Positions 1 through 6,925 of a stretch of DNA of 28,780 bases are shown here, piece by piece; within the stretch, counting starts at the first letter, position 1, and every line of letters starts with the position of its first letter. Origin of the DNA: an uncultured Treponema sp. (GTDB lineage Bacteria > Spirochaetota > Spirochaetia > Treponematales > Treponemataceae); the NCBI GenBank assembly GCA_937877535.1, contig CALFJF010000027.1:1-28780 (forward strand), in the 5' to 3' direction. Made by a program: the position numbers and the translations under genes. Below the pieces are notes generated by a model that was not told the DNA's origin, ran no database searches, and saw only the letters and a program-made list of their open reading frames with translations.

Positions 1-7
1 AATTTTT

Positions 8-463
8 TTGTTGCTTAAAAAGAGATATGAAAACTTAAGTGACTCTGACAAAAAATCAGAAGCGCTTTTCTGGGGAAATGAAATTATGAAATTCTTTCGA
101 CCGAAGATAGAATCCCTCTTCTCGCATGAATTGCCCGATTCAAGAATTCCCAAACAACGGGGCGAGAGGATGGATTTTTTGGAAAAAATGTTTGACGGAG
201 ACTTTGATTCGCTGAAAAATGATTTCCGCCAGAGCAAATGTTATTTGTGGCTTATTTCGGTTCTTGAGAAAAATGGCGGATGCATATATTTCGGTCAACT
301 TTCCGCCGAACTTCATGATTCGCTCGTTTCAGACCCCAAACCATATCGGCGCGATGTAAAGTTTTGGCTTTCAAATCTTCTTTCGTGGTGTGAAGATTTG
401 AAAATGAAAGAGGTAAAAGTTGATGTGCCGAACCATTCACAGAGAATAACACTCGTTTCCTAA
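8..463 (+). CDS. Unrecognised protein, possibly truncated at the window edge
   Basis: A 151-residue open frame begins at a TTG two codons from the window edge. The frame stays open to the edge, so the true start may lie outside and the protein may be longer. The product is hydrophilic and charged, with no signal peptide or membrane segment. It has a mixed Trp/Tyr-rich middle (CYLWLISVLEK, about residues 78-88) and a likely helical C-terminus. I do not recognise a family. It lies in a patch of broken genes, so it may be the tail of a larger accessory protein. The reading frame itself is reasonably sure; the start and function are not. Confidence 0.55.
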   Translation: MLLKKRYENLSDSDKKSEALFWGNEIMKFFRPKIESLFSHELPDSRIPKQRGERMDFLEKMFDGDFDSLKNDFRQSKCYLWLISVLEKNGGCIYFGQLSAELHDSLVSDPKPYRRDVKFWLSNLLSWCEDLKMKEVKVDVPNHSQRITLVS

Positions 464-558
464 GCCCTGCCGTGCTGTTCGAGGAATCCAGCGACACCGA
501 AAAGGAGCGCGCCGAAACAAAGCGCAAAGTCATCGAACTGATTGAAAAGGGGCTGTAG
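463..558 (+). pseudogene. Possible C-terminal remnant of an unknown gene
   Basis: Directly after the preceding stop, another frame reads about 31 codons ending at TAG (556-558). The product is strongly charged and looks protein-like (it includes EKERAETKRKVIELIEKGL). It has no start with a ribosome binding site; the only internal candidate is a GTG at 472. It could be the severed tail of a displaced gene. It could also be chance, since it is short. Confidence 0.25.
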
Positions 559-594
559 GGGGAAGAATTATCCCACAAAAAATAATTCTTGTTC

Positions 595-623
595 TTCAAA
601 AAGTGCGGAATCCGTGCTATAGT
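595..623 (+). promoter_or_regulatory. Probable promoter of the small gene at 640
   Basis: TTCAAA (595-600) and TATAGT (618-623) are separated by 17 bases. They lie 16 bases before a GGAGG ribosome binding site (630-634) and the ATG at 640. The -35 box matches the consensus at four of six positions. Confidence 0.45.
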
Positions 624-639
624 ATAGGCGGAGGTGCGT

Positions 640-891
640 ATGCCAAAATATACAATTTCCGACATCTCAAAAGGCATGAAAGTCTACAAGGAGCAGCTTT
701 CTGAAATCCGCGACACTTGGATTATCCTGTACCGTCCCAAAGATTCTGACATGGAAGAGGACGGAATCATCGGCTACATCGGAAAAGAAACCAACGCCGA
801 GTCAGACGCGCTCTACTCACAGGAAAACATAATCACCCCCGTTTACAACGACAGCATTGAGGTTGAGGAAGATATTTTCTATGACGAATGA
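640..891 (+). CDS. Small acidic protein coupled to a retropepsin-like gene
   Basis: The product has 83 residues and an acidic C-terminus (EVEEDIFYDE). It has no membrane segment and belongs to no family I can name. The ATG at 640 is preferred over the in-frame GTG at 634 because GGAGG at 630-634 is spaced five bases from the ATG and overlaps the GTG. Its stop overlaps the next gene by 11 bases (ATG at 881, TGA at 889-891), which points to translational coupling. It is probably a partner of the aspartic protease, but this rests on gene order only. Confidence 0.65.
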   Translation: MPKYTISDISKGMKVYKEQLSEIRDTWIILYRPKDSDMEEDGIIGYIGKETNAESDALYSQENIITPVYNDSIEVEEDIFYDE

Positions 892-1295
892 TTTTCTGTA
901 TATTCCCCTGAACTCAAAAAATGAATTCCGAACGACCGCCTCATTCGAGTTGAACGGAATGAAGTTTTCCGCCGTTGATGTGAAGATTGACACGGGCTGC
1001 CCGCATACTTCGTTTCCCATGCTGAAACTGGGGCTTTCGGAAAACGCGGCGTACAAACTGAAAGAGGCATACCGCAGAAGACTTCTCGCTCGGCTCACTT
1101 ACGCTCGGCGATTTTCCCATTTCCGTCAGTTACGACCGCACGGGAAATACGCTTATCGGCATGGACATTCTGAAGAACCTTGATATTTTCATCGGAAAGA
1201 ACAAATCGGGCGAAACAGTTCTCATAGCCTGCAAACAAGAGACAAAATCATTTGTTGCCGCACTCTCCGAGTTGATTGATGTAAAAAAAGTCTGA
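881..1295 (+). pseudogene. Retropepsin-like aspartic protease, frameshifted
   Basis: Reading from ATG 881 gives an N-terminal half with the DTG catalytic signature of clan AA (VKIDTGCPHTSFP, about residues 34-46). After about residue 62 the frame loses sense and stops at 1183. The frame one base over supplies the missing second half, from about 1075 to the TGA at 1293-1295. That half includes TGNTLIGMDILKNLDIF, the usual second-lobe signature of retropepsin-like bacterial proteins. The break falls in a stretch with two copies of CGCTCGGC (1087-1094 and 1102-1109), suggesting an insertion or duplication. No slippery heptamer is visible, so programmed frameshifting is unlikely. A sequencing error cannot be excluded from the sequence alone. 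Confidence 0.7.
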
Positions 1296-1329
1296 GATAT
1301 ATTTTAAACTGTAATCTCTAAACTTATGC

Positions 1330-1335
1330 TATAAT
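1330..1335 (+). promoter_or_regulatory. -10 box directly before the HNH-like remnant
   Basis: A perfect TATAAT ends seven bases before the ATG at 1343. There is no ribosome binding site between them, so any transcript would start at or next to the ATG. The -35 region is poor. Confidence 0.4.
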
Positions 1336-1342
1336 TGTCCTT

Positions 1343-1522
1343 ATGCACTCAGGCTGGAATCTCACCGAAGGCACAATCCCATTTTCTCGCCAATCCGAAG
1401 CCGATGTAATCCGCCTTGTGAATCTTGCCTTGTCGCCAGCAAAAAAGCACACTTCCACTTACAAATATGCGTTTTTCAAGGCGATTTTTTGGATTTCTTC
1501 GCGTTCATGCTATAAAGTGTAA
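1343..1522 (+). pseudogene. N-terminal remnant resembling an HNH endonuclease-type protein
   Basis: This short frame of 59 residues begins MHSGWNLTEG and contains LVNLALSPAKKHTSTYKYAFFKAI (written here from two adjoining stretches, LVNLALSPAKK and HTSTYKYAFFKAI). From memory, this resembles the N-terminal part of bacterial HNH endonuclease proteins, which carry a TYKYAFFK-I-D-N element. After this the similarity stops, at ISSRSCYKV, and the frame ends, so the nuclease domain is absent. The DNA up to 1691 does not encode the rest. I read it as a truncated relic in a decayed accessory patch. The family assignment is tentative. Confidence 0.4.
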
Positions 1523-1640
1523 AAATCTGCGGTGTGAAATTGCCTCTCAAAAAAATAATGTAAATTCTTATAGGTGAAATGATATTTTTTTTATGGTAAA
1601 ATAAACAAAAGGCTCAATAAAATTAAGGAAACTGAAAAAA

Positions 1641-1679
1641 ATGAATTGCGTTACGTTGAGTCGTAACCAAGGTTTTTGA
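1641..1679 (+). promoter_or_regulatory. Leader region of the sigma-factor operon with small ORF and inverted repeat
   Basis: A 12-codon frame (ATG 1641, TGA 1677-1679) follows AAGGAA at 1625-1630. It overlaps a perfect inverted repeat, GTTACG (1650-1655) and CGTAAC (1662-1667), with a six-base spacer. The arms lie 25 bases before the sigma-factor ATG. GTAAC-type motifs also resemble ECF -35 elements, so this could be an autoregulated promoter, an operator or a leader hairpin. The rest of 1523-1640 is AT-rich DNA in which I see only a possible TAAAAT box near 1597. Confidence 0.3.
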
Positions 1680-1691
1680 CGGTTGTTTTAT

Positions 1692-2252
1692 ATGGAAAAT
1701 ACGATTGAACAACAGCCCACGAGGGCATATAACGCAGCAGATGACAAGGATTTTCGGGCGATTTACGACGCGACTTTTCGGATTTTGTATACTGTTTCTT
1801 GGCGGGTTGTTGGGGATGAAGAGGCGGCGGAAGATTTGGTTCACGATTCGTATATCAAGGCAAATGAAAAAAAAATCATCTTTCCGAGTCTTGACGACGC
1901 AAAATACTGGCTCATTCGTGTTGTAAAAAATGCAAGTATCAATTATGCCATGAGAAAAACTAGAGAAAAAAAAGCATATCATAAGGCATTTTATGAGGAT
2001 ACTCGTAAAGTTTCCACGGGCGAACAAGATTTGCTCAAAGATGAGGCGAGGCAGGCAACTGTTGAGGCTTTGAATCGGCTTCCAAAAAAATTGCGGGAGG
2101 TTTTGATTCTCCGCGAGTATGGCGACCTGAATTACAAGGAAATCGGGGCGGTTTTGGGAATCACCGAGGGAAACGTAAAGGTTCGCGTTTTTCGTGCGCG
2201 AGAAAAACTCGAAAAATTGCTTGGTGGAGCAGATTGCGTATTTTTGAAATAA
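1692..2252 (+). CDS. ECF-type RNA polymerase sigma factor
   Basis: The 186-residue product has the two-domain layout of extracytoplasmic-function sigma factors. Sigma region 2 spans about residues 15-85, with the AAEDLVHDSYIKA core-binding and -10 recognition segment and the DDAKYWLIRVVKN stretch. Region 4 spans about residues 120-175, with LPKKLREVLILREY followed by the helix-turn-helix YKEIGAVLGITEGNVKVRV. It should direct RNA polymerase to a small envelope-response regulon. The ATG at 1692 is chosen over the in-frame TTG at 1683; neither has a good ribosome binding site, which is odd for the first gene of an operon. The next gene encodes its likely anti-sigma factor 58 bases downstream. 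Confidence 0.92.
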   Translation: MENTIEQQPTRAYNAADDKDFRAIYDATFRILYTVSWRVVGDEEAAEDLVHDSYIKANEKKIIFPSLDDAKYWLIRVVKNASINYAMRKTREKKAYHKAFYEDTRKVSTGEQDLLKDEARQATVEALNRLPKKLREVLILREYGDLNYKEIGAVLGITEGNVKVRVFRAREKLEKLLGGADCVFLK

Positions 2253-2310
2253 AATGTGTCAAAAAAAATTGACCTGTTTTTGAATAGGTGTAATCAAAAA
2301 GGAGGCGAAT

Positions 2311-3090
2311 ATGTCATCAAAGATTAGCAAGGAATTTCATTCTGCTTATGCTGACGGAGAAATGCCCGAACGTTTTGTGTCGGAATATGAAAATCTCGTA
2401 TCTCATTCTGAAAAAAGCAGCATGGAACTGCATCGCGTACAAAAAATTCACGAGTTTTTGAAGGAAGATGCAAAAAGCATTTCGTTGAGCGACGAAGAAC
2501 TTGACGCGAGTTTTGAAAAACTCAAAAGTCGCATGAATTTTTCAAAAAATATCCGTCTTTCACAAAAATCAAAACGTCAACAGGCGTTACAATTCGCGCT
2601 TCCTTCCATTGCAACCGCTGCCGCCGCCATTTTTGTGTTTGCGCTTGCTCCGTCCCACAAAACAGTTGAATCCACGGCGGAAATCGCGGCAATTCCTCAC
2701 ACGGAAATTCAGCCGATTTCGAGCGAAGGCGTAAAAGTTGACGGAACGATACAAAGCGGACAATTTGCCGCTTCTTCAAGTTCTGATTCTACCGAAAAAA
2801 TCGCAAAATCTGTAAATATGGCGCAAATGGAAATCAGTTTGATTCCGTCCACGGAAGTTAAAGTTGACGGAAACGTAAAAAGCGAACGATTTGGCGAGGC
2901 GTTTTTTGAAAACAAAGAAATGGACGAAAACCCGACGTATGTTCAAAAAACGATTCGCGCTTCTTCGCTTGTTTCAAGTCGGTCGCGGTTTAGTTCAAGT
3001 CTTACATCCGTGGACGTGTTTCGACCTGATTTTTCTGGAGAGCGTCAACTCAAAATTCCCGTTCCAGAAATTCACGATTTTTCGGAATAA
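2311..3090 (+). CDS. Probable RseA-like membrane anti-sigma factor
   Basis: The 259-residue product has a cytoplasmic N-terminus containing SAYADGEMPERFV. This resembles the SALMDGE-type opening of RseA anti-sigma domains. One membrane segment lies at about residues 92-112 (ending AAAAIFVFALA), and about 145 residues lie outside. The periplasmic part holds an internal repeat: TEIQPISSEGVKVDGTIQ (131-148) and EISLIPSTEVKVDGNVK (174-190). There is no HxxxCxxC zinc anti-sigma motif. GGAGG at 2301-2305 sets the ATG at 2311. It sits directly after the ECF sigma gene, and 14 bases precede the next gene. It probably holds the sigma factor at the membrane until a signal releases it. Function is inferred from context plus the N-terminal resemblance. 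Confidence 0.75.
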   Translation: MSSKISKEFHSAYADGEMPERFVSEYENLVSHSEKSSMELHRVQKIHEFLKEDAKSISLSDEELDASFEKLKSRMNFSKNIRLSQKSKRQQALQFALPSIATAAAAIFVFALAPSHKTVESTAEIAAIPHTEIQPISSEGVKVDGTIQSGQFAASSSSDSTEKIAKSVNMAQMEISLIPSTEVKVDGNVKSERFGEAFFENKEMDENPTYVQKTIRASSLVSSRSRFSSSLTSVDVFRPDFSGERQLKIPVPEIHDFSE

Positions 3091-3104
3091 AAAACAAGGG
3101 GAAA

Positions 3105-4751
3105 GTGTTGTTTTCGATTCTTTTTAGAAAATATCCTCTTTTTAGGACGGCAATATATGCCGTCTTGGTTGTTGTTTCTGTTTTTTTGATTTCTTTTTTT
3201 ACGACGAAAACTCGAAAAATTCCCGTGATTCACGCGCTCAATCCTGCGATTGGAGTTGGTGGCGACACGGTTTCGATTTTGGGCGAGAATTTTGGGCAAG
3301 AGCGAGGAACGTCGTTCGTTGAAATTGGCACAAACCGAATTACAGCAAGCGGATACGTTTTTTGGTCTGATTCTGAAATCAAAATCGTTCTTCCGCAAAA
3401 TGTGCAAGATGGATTTTTGTCAGTTTCAACGCAATCTGGAAAAAGTGTGCCGCTTTTTTTTGCAAACGCGGCAGGAATCCCCGTTCCTTCAAAGTCGGTG
3501 AGCCGCGCAGTTCTTCCCGCGCTGTTTGCAGTTTCTCCAACGTCCGCAGCGGTCGGCTCGGTCGTTGTTCTTTCTGGCGAACGATTTGGCTCGGTTCGAG
3601 GAAATTCGCTCGTTGTATTTCGCGAAGATGGCACAGAAAACGAATGTTTCGCGCTTGAAAGCGAATCGGATTACGAATCTTGGAGCGACGGCGAAATCCG
3701 GGTACGCGTTCCAGACGGAGCAAATAGCGGCACGGTTTTTGTGAGAACGGAAAGCGGAGAAAGCATTGCTCAAAAATTTTCGGTTTTGCATCCGTATGGA
3801 AAAAAGACGTTTCTTTCGTCGCAAACATATTCGATTCAATTAGAGGAAAATATTGAAGAAATCTCCGCTTCGTCGGGAAATATCACGCTTCGCGTTCCTC
3901 GTCCAGACATTTCGTCTTCGCAGCCCGCCGTTCTCTTAAACGAAAGTACGCCTGAGCCGATTATCGCCGATTTCAAAAATACGATTGTCTACACCGTTTC
4001 GCTTTCTGGAAAAAGTGGCAAAAAGGTGGATTTTTTGCAGAATTTTGTTGTTACGCGCAGAGAAGTCAAAACGGAAATCGAAAAGCAAAAAGTCCGAGCG
4101 TTTTCGGCAAAGGAAAAAGCTCGTCCGCTCTATAAAAAATACACGTCGCCCGACGCGCTTGTTTTGAGCGACAACACAGCGATTGTTTCTCTTTCGCAAG
4201 AAATTACGAGCACAACAAAAAATCCTTACGAGCAAGCGCGGCTTTTGTACGAATACATGATTTCTTCTTTTTCCATTCTCACTTCTCCAAAATCAACGGG
4301 AGAATCTGCGCTTGAACTGCTTTCCAAAAAATCGGGAGACGCATACGATTTTGCCGTAATATACGCTTCGCTTTTGCGAGCGGCAGGCATTCCGTCTGTT
4401 CCCGTTTCTGGCATTTTAATCGATTCTTCGCTCAAGGCGCAAAATCATTGGTGGACGGAATTTTACCTTGAAGGAATTGGCTGGATTCCCGCCGACCCCG
4501 CGCTCGGAGCGTCGCTTCCGTATACTCCGTTTCGAGAAATTGAAAATGCCCGTACTTTTTACTTTGGAAATCTTGACGCGCAGCACATTTCTTTTGGTCG
4601 CGGTTTTTCTTCGATGAAAAGTTCCATGCCCGAAGGAAAAATCGTGCGTCGCCCTCGCAGTTTTTCGTTTCAGTCAATATGGGAAGAAGCGGAGGGGAAT
4701 GTAAATTATAGTTCGCTTTGGAGCGACCCCGTTGTTTTGGGCGTGTATTAG
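3105..4751 (+). CDS. Membrane-anchored IPT/TIG and transglutaminase-fold protein lacking the catalytic Cys
   Basis: The product has 548 residues from a GTG at 3105; a TTG at 3108 is equally possible after AGGGGA at 3097-3102. A membrane anchor lies at about residues 14-33. It is followed by two IPT/TIG immunoglobulin-like domains: about 40-118 (NPAIGVGGDTVSILGENFG) and about 135-226 (SPTSAAVGSVVVLSGERFG). A transglutaminase-like domain spans about 370-480. In that domain the expected GxCxDFA motif reads SGDAYDFA, with Ala413 in the nucleophile position. The His (NHWWTEFY, His448) and Asp (PADPALG, Asp464) remain. It should therefore be extracytoplasmic but catalytically dead, perhaps a binding or scaffolding protein of the sigma regulon. 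It follows the anti-sigma gene by 14 bases. Confidence 0.85.
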   Translation: MLFSILFRKYPLFRTAIYAVLVVVSVFLISFFTTKTRKIPVIHALNPAIGVGGDTVSILGENFGQERGTSFVEIGTNRITASGYVFWSDSEIKIVLPQNVQDGFLSVSTQSGKSVPLFFANAAGIPVPSKSVSRAVLPALFAVSPTSAAVGSVVVLSGERFGSVRGNSLVVFREDGTENECFALESESDYESWSDGEIRVRVPDGANSGTVFVRTESGESIAQKFSVLHPYGKKTFLSSQTYSIQLEENIEEISASSGNITLRVPRPDISSSQPAVLLNESTPEPIIADFKNTIVYTVSLSGKSGKKVDFLQNFVVTRREVKTEIEKQKVRAFSAKEKARPLYKKYTSPDALVLSDNTAIVSLSQEITSTTKNPYEQARLLYEYMISSFSILTSPKSTGESALELLSKKSGDAYDFAVIYASLLRAAGIPSVPVSGILIDSSLKAQNHWWTEFYLEGIGWIPADPALGASLPYTPFREIENARTFYFGNLDAQHISFGRGFSSMKSSMPEGKIVRRPRSFSFQSIWEEAEGNVNYSSLWSDPVVLGVY

Positions 4752-4778
4752 TTTTGTTTTTTATTTTTTGGAGGAAAT

Positions 4779-5468
4779 ATGAATACAAAAGTTCTTTCTT
4801 TGGGCGGTTCAATCGTTGCGCCAGAGTTTCCAGATAGCGCGTTTGTCCGCGAGTTTGTTTTGATGGCAAAAGCGTTTCTTGATTCTCACGCTGATAGCCG
4901 TTTGATTCTTGTTGTTGGCGGCGGAGGACCTGCGCGCATATATCAAAAAGCGTTTTGCGAGATTTCTCAAAACGAAACGGAGGCGGACGCTGCGGATTGG
5001 ATTGGAATTATGGCAACGCGATTGAACGCGCAACTGGTAAAAGCCGCTTTTGGCTCTCTTTGCAAAAATCCTGTTGTAACCGACCCCACGGCAGATATTT
5101 CATTTGACGGGCGCGTGCTTGTGGCTGCGGGCTGGAAGCCAGGTTTTTCCACCGACAACGACGCGGTGTTGCTCGCTCAAAAATTTGGCGCGGACGTTGT
5201 TGTGAATTTGTCAAATATCGAAAAAGTCTACGACGACGACCCCAAAAAAAATCCGTCCGCAAAACCGCTCGACACGATTTCTTGGGCAGATTTTAGAAAA
5301 ATGGTCGGCGACGAGTGGAGTCCTGGAAAAAATTGTCCTTTTGACCCGATTGCAAGCAAAAAAGCCTCGGAACTGCATTTGACCGTCATTTGCGCAGGTG
5401 GTCGCAACGTGCAAAACACTCGCGCAATTCTTGAAGGAAACGCTTTTTTGGGAACAACCATTCGCTAA
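4779..5468 (+). CDS. pyrH: UMP kinase, archaeal type
   Basis: The 229-residue product belongs to the amino acid kinase superfamily. It matches the short archaeal-type UMP kinase, which phosphorylates UMP to UDP in pyrimidine nucleotide synthesis. Visible motifs are the N-terminal phosphate-binding SLGGSIVAP, VVGGGGPARIYQ (about 45-56), GWKPGFSTDNDAVLLA (about 114-129) and the NLSNIEKVYDDDPKK lid region (about 142-156). GGAGGA at 4770-4775 places the ATG at 4779. It lies 27 bases after the transglutaminase-fold gene and is probably co-transcribed. The choice of UMP kinase over other amino acid kinases rests on length and the GFSTDNDA and YDDDPKK motifs. Confidence 0.85.
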   Translation: MNTKVLSLGGSIVAPEFPDSAFVREFVLMAKAFLDSHADSRLILVVGGGGPARIYQKAFCEISQNETEADAADWIGIMATRLNAQLVKAAFGSLCKNPVVTDPTADISFDGRVLVAAGWKPGFSTDNDAVLLAQKFGADVVVNLSNIEKVYDDDPKKNPSAKPLDTISWADFRKMVGDEWSPGKNCPFDPIASKKASELHLTVICAGGRNVQNTRAILEGNAFLGTTIR

Positions 5469-5495
5469 AAAAAACAAGGGCAGTTTTGCCCTTGT
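5467..5495 (-). terminator. Rho-independent terminator of the CsoR-family gene
   Basis: The perfect nine-base arms ACAAGGGCA (5474-5482) and TGCCCTTGT (5487-5495) enclose a four-base loop. The A8 run at 5467-5474 becomes a T run after the hairpin only on the minus strand, so it ends the minus-strand gene that stops at 5514. On the plus strand the same hairpin lacks a T tract. Confidence 0.85.
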
Positions 5496-5513
5496 GCGTC
5501 TTTGCCGAGCGTT

Positions 5514-5795
5514 TTATTTTAAGAATTTTATGAGCATTTTTGAAAAAAGAGCTGCCGCTTCGCTCTTTTCTTTTAAGTCGGAGCGGAACTCGGTTTTAAT
5601 GTACCTTTCAAGATATTCTTTTGCAAATCCGTTTAATGCCGCTTGCGCTGCCGAAAGTTGCATAAGTACGTCTTCGCACGGAGCATTTGATTGCACCAGT
5701 CGTTGCACTCCGCGAATTTGACCTTCTGCGCGAGAAAGTCTATTGATAAGTTTTTTTGTTTCCTCATCGAGGACGCTGTTTTCATTGTTTTCCAT
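5514..5795 (-). CDS. CsoR/RcnR-family (DUF156) repressor with most metal ligands missing
   Basis: The 93-residue all-helical product carries the family signature: INRLSRAEGQIRGVQRLV (17-34), then APCEDVLMQLSAAQAAL (38-54). Family members are tetrameric DNA-binding repressors that sense copper, nickel, formaldehyde or persulfide. The first-helix Cys is present (Cys40). The later His-x3-Cys pair of CsoR reads Tyr65 and Glu69 here (LERYIKTEF), and the protein has only one Cys. It therefore cannot form the usual Cu(I) site, nor the Cys-Cys persulfide switch of CstR. The N-terminus also lacks RcnR-type His residues. AAGGA eight bases before ATG 5795 supports the start. No metal transporter is adjacent, so the target is unknown. 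Confidence 0.88.
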   Translation of the reverse strand: MENNENSVLDEETKKLINRLSRAEGQIRGVQRLVQSNAPCEDVLMQLSAAQAALNGFAKEYLERYIKTEFRSDLKEKSEAAALFSKMLIKFLK

Positions 5796-5817
5796 AAAAA
5801 ATTCCTTTTGATTTTAT

Positions 5818-5844
5818 TTTATACACTTACAGGGTATGTGTAAA
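5818..5844 (-). promoter_or_regulatory. Promoter and candidate operator of the CsoR-family gene
   Basis: On the minus strand TATAAA (5823-5818) serves as a -10 box, with TTTACA (5844-5839) 15 bases upstream. The same stretch is an imperfect inverted repeat, TATACAC (5820-5826) and GTGTAAA (5838-5844), around a centre containing AGGGTA. G/C-run centres with AT-rich flanks resemble CsoR-family operators, so autoregulation is plausible. It overlaps the stop codon of the neighbouring lipoprotein gene. Confidence 0.45.
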
Positions 5845-6012
5845 GTGCATTTTTTTAGTTGCGAAATTTGAATGATTATTTTGTAAAGCAACCGTCGGAA
5901 TGTCGTCGATTTTGTACGATTCGTCTGGAATATCTTTGGGAAAATCGACTTTGTAAGAAGCGCAATTTACAAGAAAAATGCAAACGGCAAAAAGAAAAAT
6001 CGCGTTTTTCAT
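5827..6012 (-). CDS. Small lipoprotein
   Basis: The 61-residue product begins MKNAIFLFAVCIFLVNC. This is a lipoprotein signal with the modified Cys at position 17, leaving a mature peptide of about 45 residues. The start at 6012 is preferred over upstream in-frame ATGs because only this one puts a signal peptide at the N-terminus. The ribosome binding site is weak. The mature part is polar and ends in a His-rich stretch (KKMHFTHTL). It matches no family I know. It lies upstream of the CsoR-family gene on the same strand and diverges from pflA. Confidence 0.6.
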   Translation of the reverse strand: MKNAIFLFAVCIFLVNCASYKVDFPKDIPDESYKIDDIPTVALQNNHSNFATKKMHFTHTL

Positions 6013-6137
6013 AAAAAAAATCTTATCGAACGAAAATTCTTCCTGCAAGAAAAATCGTTTGATGTTTGATGCAACAATTTTTACGATTTTTTTCAAAGTC
6101 AAAAATTTTGCCTGTTTCAAAATCTGTTTTGATTTTG

Positions 6138-6161
6138 TAAAATATAGTTTCGTTTTAGAGG
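6138..6161 (+). promoter_or_regulatory. Likely promoter box and ribosome binding site of pflA
   Basis: TAAAAT (6138-6143) and TATAGT (6143-6148) are candidate -10 boxes, with only a weak TTTCAA -35 at 6115-6120. AGAGG (6157-6161) is spaced five bases from the ATG at 6167 and decides that start. Confidence 0.35.
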
Positions 6162-6166
6162 TAAAC

Positions 6167-6913
6167 ATGAAGGGGTACATTCATCAATTAGAATCGTTTG
6201 GCTCGGTTGACGGACCTGGGGTTCGTTTTATTGTTTTTTTAGCTGGCTGTCAGTTTCGGTGCAAGTATTGCCACAATCCAGACACTTGGATTATGAGTGA
6301 CGGAACGGAAATGGAAGCAGATGACGTGCTTTCTGAAGCACTTTCTTGTCGTTCGTATTGGGGAAAACGGGGCGGCATTACGGTTTCTGGTGGCGAGCCG
6401 CTTTTGCAACTTGATTTTTTAATCGACCTTTTTGAAAAAGCAAAGGAAAAAGGCGTAAACACTTGCATAGATACGGCTGGCGGTTCATTTACGCATGAAG
6501 GCGAGTGGCTTCAAAAGTTCAATCGGCTTATGCGCGTAACGGACATTTTGCTTGTTGACATAAAGCATATTGAGGAAGACGGACACATTGCTTTGACTGG
6601 AAAGAGCGGAAAAAACGTTGTGGATTTTTTCCGTTATCTCGATGAAATCAAAAAACCGATTTGGATTCGGCACGTTCTTGTTCCAGGAATTACCGACGAC
6701 GACGCGCTTCTTTTCAAAACGCGAGATTTTATTCGCACACTTTCAAATGTGGAGCGAGTTGAAATATTGCCGTATCATGGACTTGCAGAAACAAAATATA
6801 AGGATTTAAGAATTCCGTATTCTTTGAGCGGTACAGAATCTCCAAGCGAAGAGCGAGTCGAAAATGCGCGGCGAATTCTTGAATGTGAAAAATACGACGG
6901 CTGGAAACGGTGA
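6167..6913 (+). CDS. pflA: Pyruvate formate-lyase activating enzyme
   Basis: The 248-residue radical SAM protein uses S-adenosylmethionine and a [4Fe-4S] cluster to place the glycyl radical on pyruvate formate-lyase. The opening GYIHQLESFGSVDGPGVRF is typical. The cluster motif CQFRCKYC (CxxxCxxC) sits at about residues 29-36, followed by GGITVSGGEPLLQ. IRHVLVPGITDD and VEILPYHGLAETKY are the conserved later segments. An upstream extension of the frame is rejected because AGAGG at 6157-6161 marks the ATG at 6167. The pyruvate formate-lyase gene is not in the window. The stop is 12 bases before thyX, so the two are probably co-transcribed. Confidence 0.93.
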   Translation: MKGYIHQLESFGSVDGPGVRFIVFLAGCQFRCKYCHNPDTWIMSDGTEMEADDVLSEALSCRSYWGKRGGITVSGGEPLLQLDFLIDLFEKAKEKGVNTCIDTAGGSFTHEGEWLQKFNRLMRVTDILLVDIKHIEEDGHIALTGKSGKNVVDFFRYLDEIKKPIWIRHVLVPGITDDDALLFKTRDFIRTLSNVERVEILPYHGLAETKYKDLRIPYSLSGTESPSEERVENARRILECEKYDGWKR

Positions 6914-6925
6914 GGAAGCAAAAAA

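Noticed and set aside
2269..2294. TTGACC and TGTAAT before the anti-sigma gene as an internal promoter
   Set aside because: The spacer is only 14 bases and the -10 is weak; co-transcription with the sigma gene explains the layout.
4432..4869. Minus-strand reading frame opposite the TIG/transglutaminase-fold and UMP kinase genes
   Set aside because: It spans an intergenic junction antisense to two genes and has a Lys/Arg-rich composition without domains.
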